The position numbers were made by a program, and so were the translations under genes. From an uncultured Lachnospiraceae bacterium (lineage in GTDB: Bacteria; Bacillota; Clostridia; Lachnospirales; Lachnospiraceae), in assembly GCA_902762905.1 (NCBI GenBank), contig CACWQE010000007.1, positions 1 through 64,000 of the forward strand: a stretch of 64,000 nucleotides of DNA. Reading direction: 5' to 3'. The notes below the pieces were generated by a model. It worked only from the letters and a program-made list of their open reading frames with translations. It had not been told where the DNA came from and ran no database searches. This document shows positions 61,514 to 64,000 of the stretch, piece by piece. The first letter of the stretch is position 1. Each line of letters begins with the position of its first letter.

Positions 61514-63778
61514 CTATTTCACAGTATGAATCTGATACTGCTCTCCATCTGAATCTATCGTAATTCCTCCCGCATCTTTTGTCAAATAAATCCGTTTGCA
61601 ATATTGTCTCAACCTTTCCATCACTTCCTGTGCCGGATGTCCATACCGGTTCTTTTCCCCTACCGAAACCAATGCAGTTTGAAATGATATTGTCTGCAAG
61701 AATTCTTCTGAAGTAGCAGTCGCCGAACCATGGTGCGCTACTTTCAATATCGTAATCTGTGGTGGCAGTTTAGACAAAAGATGTGTTTCAACCTCTGCAT
61801 CCATGTCCCCTGTAAATAATGCCGTAAACTTCCTGTATTGCATGTATAATACCATGCTTCCCTGATTCTTATCTTCGTACGCTTTCTTGTCCGGGTTCAT
61901 ACATAGAAAGGAAACCTCCCCTATCTTAAGCTGATCTCCAGCCTTCATATAACAGATTACACTTCCTCTTTGTTTTGCTTTTGCTACTAATTGCTGATAC
62001 GCCTCGTCTGGATTCGTAATAGCAGGCATTACCAGATGCCGGATGGTTACCGTTGGTTCTTCCAACAACTCCGCAATTCCACTATAGTGATCACTGTCAC
62101 TATGCGAGACAAAGACATAATCTAACTTCGCACCACCATAATACTTGATACCATTTTTCAACACATAAGTGCCAACCTTCTTCACAGAGCTGCTGCCACC
62201 ATCGATCAAGACATTCTCCCTTGATGGCATTTTAAGGAAAATACCATCTCCCTGTCCCACATCAAACATGCAGATACGTAAAGGTCCCGGCAGATAAAAC
62301 CAACCAAACAGACTCACAAGAAAACAAAGAAACATCGTCTGCATCTGATAACGCTGTCGATATCCCAGCCACACAGCCACGGTCAATAACAGATAATATC
62401 CTAAGATCCATATTCCATCCGGTCTTCCCGTACAGATTGTGTGTCCCGGAATCCGTTCGCTGCATCGGCATAGAAATTGATAACATGCAAAAATTCCCTT
62501 TGCCGGGAATGCGGTTACCACACCTAACGTAGGGCTGACACTTCCAAGTATAGCTGTTATTATCAAAAAGAATAACAATATACTCATAAGCGGTACTACG
62601 ATCAGGTTCAATAACACACTATATACCGAAATCTCATAGAAGAAATATAGCATGATTGGAAGCAATACAAGCTGTACACTTATACTTACAAACAATCCAT
62701 CCAACATCTTAGGTAAATTCGGAAACCGCTCACGAAAAGCCGGCTGTACAACCGCAATTCCGATCACAGCCCCAAAAGACAACAGAAAGCTTGCCTGATT
62801 CAGCTGGTACGGCTGAACCAGCAGCATAAGCAGCATTGCTGTCGCAATTGCCGTTAGGCTATCATACTTTCTTCCCGTAATATCTGCCCCGATAGATACG
62901 ATCAGCATAACAACCGCCCGCAAAGTCGCCCCGGCAAGACCCGCCATCATTCCATATAACAGAATAAAAATAACACCGATTCCTGCTGCAACCGGATAAC
63001 TTCCAGACCATTTACGCAACATCTGATATAGCGTTCCGCCAAGCATGGCAATATGCAATCCAGAAATTGCAATCAGATGGGCAATTCCATTCCTCTGATA
63101 TAACTGTTTCACATCCGCATCCAGATTCGTGCGGTTTCCCAACACCATTGCTCCCGCCAGAGAAGCATCTGTTTCCGAAAACAACTGTGCATAGATGCGT
63201 GCAATATGATCTCTCACTGTATACAGCGCCGCTTTAACCGAATACATCTGTGAATCCATTTTGTAGAGCTTTACCTGCTGCAATACAAATATATTGCCTT
63301 TTCCAAGCTGATAGTTCCTCTCATCAAACCCACCCGGATTCGAGGCAGTCTCAAAATTCTTTACAATTCCCTCTCCTTCTAAACAGCATCCAATAGAACA
63401 TTCTTCCTCACATTCGATCCATATCCGATAACGGATTCTGATCTGCCCCAATCTCCTGACAGCAACCTGATACCGTTTTCCCGTTGTTCGTTCTTCCACA
63501 TCTGTAATTGTGCCACAAAAAGAAAGCATGGTGCCATCCTCCACTGTACAGATCTGCTGCTTATACTGTTCATAACCGTAGGCAGCACCTCCCAATGCAA
63601 AAAACAACATGCCTATATATAACCATCTTTTGTTGGAACGAATATAGGAATTCTTTCCAAATGTAATAATAATCAGTAATCCCGCTGCTACTGCTCCTAT
63701 GCACCACACCGATCCGTATCTTATAGTAACTTCCCCAAGCACGAACAAGATAACCCAGCAAAGCACAGGACGTTTCAC
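61514..63778 (-). CDS. comEC: DNA internalisation competence protein ComEC/Rec2
   Basis: A 754-residue channel for single-stranded DNA entry in transformation. N-terminal hydrophobic segments and an OB-like DUF4131 region; the Competence domain (~210-480) with IAHLIAISGLHIAMLGG and MAGLAGATLRAVVML; and a C-terminal metallo-beta-lactamase domain with MFDVGQGDGIFL, VSHSDSDHYSGI (metal ligands) and KVAHHGSATATSEEFL. It starts at GTG directly after the stop of the gerM-domain gene (TAAGTG). Full-length and intact, so natural competence is possible, but comEA and the other com genes are not in this window. Confidence 0.93.
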   Translation of the reverse strand: MKRPVLCWVILFVLGEVTIRYGSVWCIGAVAAGLLIIITFGKNSYIRSNKRWLYIGMLFFALGGAAYGYEQYKQQICTVEDGTMLSFCGTITDVEERTTGKRYQVAVRRLGQIRIRYRIWIECEEECSIGCCLEGEGIVKNFETASNPGGFDERNYQLGKGNIFVLQQVKLYKMDSQMYSVKAALYTVRDHIARIYAQLFSETDASLAGAMVLGNRTNLDADVKQLYQRNGIAHLIAISGLHIAMLGGTLYQMLRKWSGSYPVAAGIGVIFILLYGMMAGLAGATLRAVVMLIVSIGADITGRKYDSLTAIATAMLLMLLVQPYQLNQASFLLSFGAVIGIAVVQPAFRERFPNLPKMLDGLFVSISVQLVLLPIMLYFFYEISVYSVLLNLIVVPLMSILLFFLIITAILGSVSPTLGVVTAFPAKGIFACYQFLCRCSERIPGHTICTGRPDGIWILGYYLLLTVAVWLGYRQRYQMQTMFLCFLVSLFGWFYLPGPLRICMFDVGQGDGIFLKMPSRENVLIDGGSSSVKKVGTYVLKNGIKYYGGAKLDYVFVSHSDSDHYSGIAELLEEPTVTIRHLVMPAITNPDEAYQQLVAKAKQRGSVICYMKAGDQLKIGEVSFLCMNPDKKAYEDKNQGSMVLYMQYRKFTALFTGDMDAEVETHLLSKLPPQITILKVAHHGSATATSEEFLQTISFQTALVSVGEKNRYGHPAQEVMERLRQYCKRIYLTKDAGGITIDSDGEQYQIHTVK

Positions 63779-64000
63779 TTATTCCGTTGTATCCTCCTCA
63801 ATCAAATCTAAATTACGCTCAAAAATTCCATCAAACTCCATAGTTTCCCTAAAATATTGCTGCTTCTCGCCATTCTTCAAAAACTGCACCTTAGAAACCG
63901 TTGGCAGTTCAACTAAAGAATTCACGATAGAATATACAATAATATCATTCTTCAAAGAATTATCTGTATTATAGAATTCATCACTTAAATCTACATAACA
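63779..64000 (-). CDS. GerM-domain (sporulation/germination) protein, C-terminal part
   Basis: The last 73 codons of a gene that continues past the window edge. The translation YVDLSDEFYNTDN ... DIIVYSIVNSLVELPTVSKV ... FDGIFERNLDLIEEDTTE matches the end of the GerM domain ('vdLs.eF......e...vysIVnTLtelp.v..V.f...G' pattern). GerM-domain lipoproteins act in spore envelope assembly or germination, and others are general surface lipoproteins. The stop abuts the comEC GTG. The signal or lipobox part is not visible here. Confidence 0.75.
   Translation of the reverse strand, partial: CYVDLSDEFYNTDNSLKNDIIVYSIVNSLVELPTVSKVQFLKNGEKQQYFRETMEFDGIFERNLDLIEEDTTE

Overview
The window looks like a low-GC Firmicute chromosome, most likely Lachnospiraceae (Clostridia). 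Grounds: AT-rich composition, BspA-type leucine-rich surface proteins, a clostridial type IV pilus cluster, the housekeeping order holA-rpsT-gpr-spoIIP-lepA-hemW-hrcA-grpE-dnaK-dnaJ-prmA-rsmE, and spore genes (sigK, gpr, spoIIP, a gerM-domain gene). Nearly all genes lie on the minus strand; only sigK, an HPr-like gene and rpsT are on the plus strand. No rRNA, tRNA, insertion sequence or CRISPR array was seen.

Region by region. 1-760: a decayed AAA-ATPase/PD-(D/E)XK gene. 873-6308: an 1811-residue BspA-like surface protein bracketed by two terminators. 6397-26668: a complete type IV pilus cluster read right to left: pilB, pilT, pilC, a structured non-coding gap, the major pilin, prepilin peptidase, a pilM-pilN fusion, pilO, then four minor-pilin-like proteins resembling the GspI/K/H/J set (two very large), and a ~1880-residue exported protein that looks DUF5057-like. 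26833-27453: divergent sigK. 27442-34377: the yrr-type cluster (mtaB, ireB, ruvX, DUF1292, rnjA, ylbF-like, short mltG-like, trmR, U32 peptidase). 34495: HPr-like gene. 34863-37224: thiI and iscS. 37249-44319: a YfhO-like membrane protein and a second cysteine-rich, LRR-containing surface protein. 44540-51128: SDR, rsmE, prmA, dnaJ, dnaK, grpE. 51139-52267: hrcA behind a perfect CIRCE operator. 52327-54642: an LtaS-like sulfatase and a zinc-ribbon membrane protein. 54673-59973: hemW, lepA, spoIIP, gpr. 60192-64000: rpsT (plus), holA, comEC and a partial gerM-domain gene.

How the genes work together. PilB (extension, with a probable cyclic-di-GMP-binding N-terminus), PilT (retraction), PilC (platform), PilMN/PilO (alignment complex) and PilD process and assemble the pilin. 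The four minor pilins probably form a priming/tip complex, and the DUF5057-like giant is a candidate tip adhesin or surface partner. ComEC, at the other end of the window, could use such a pilus for DNA uptake, but that link is only inference. HrcA, GrpE, DnaK and DnaJ form the HrcA/CIRCE heat-shock operon. thiI and iscS serve tRNA thiolation, and mtaB, trmR and the U32 protein are further tRNA/RNA modification genes. YfhO and the LtaS-like protein point to cell-wall glycopolymer work. Several start codons were moved downstream from the longest reading frame because a good ribosome-binding site sits at the inner start; each case is noted.
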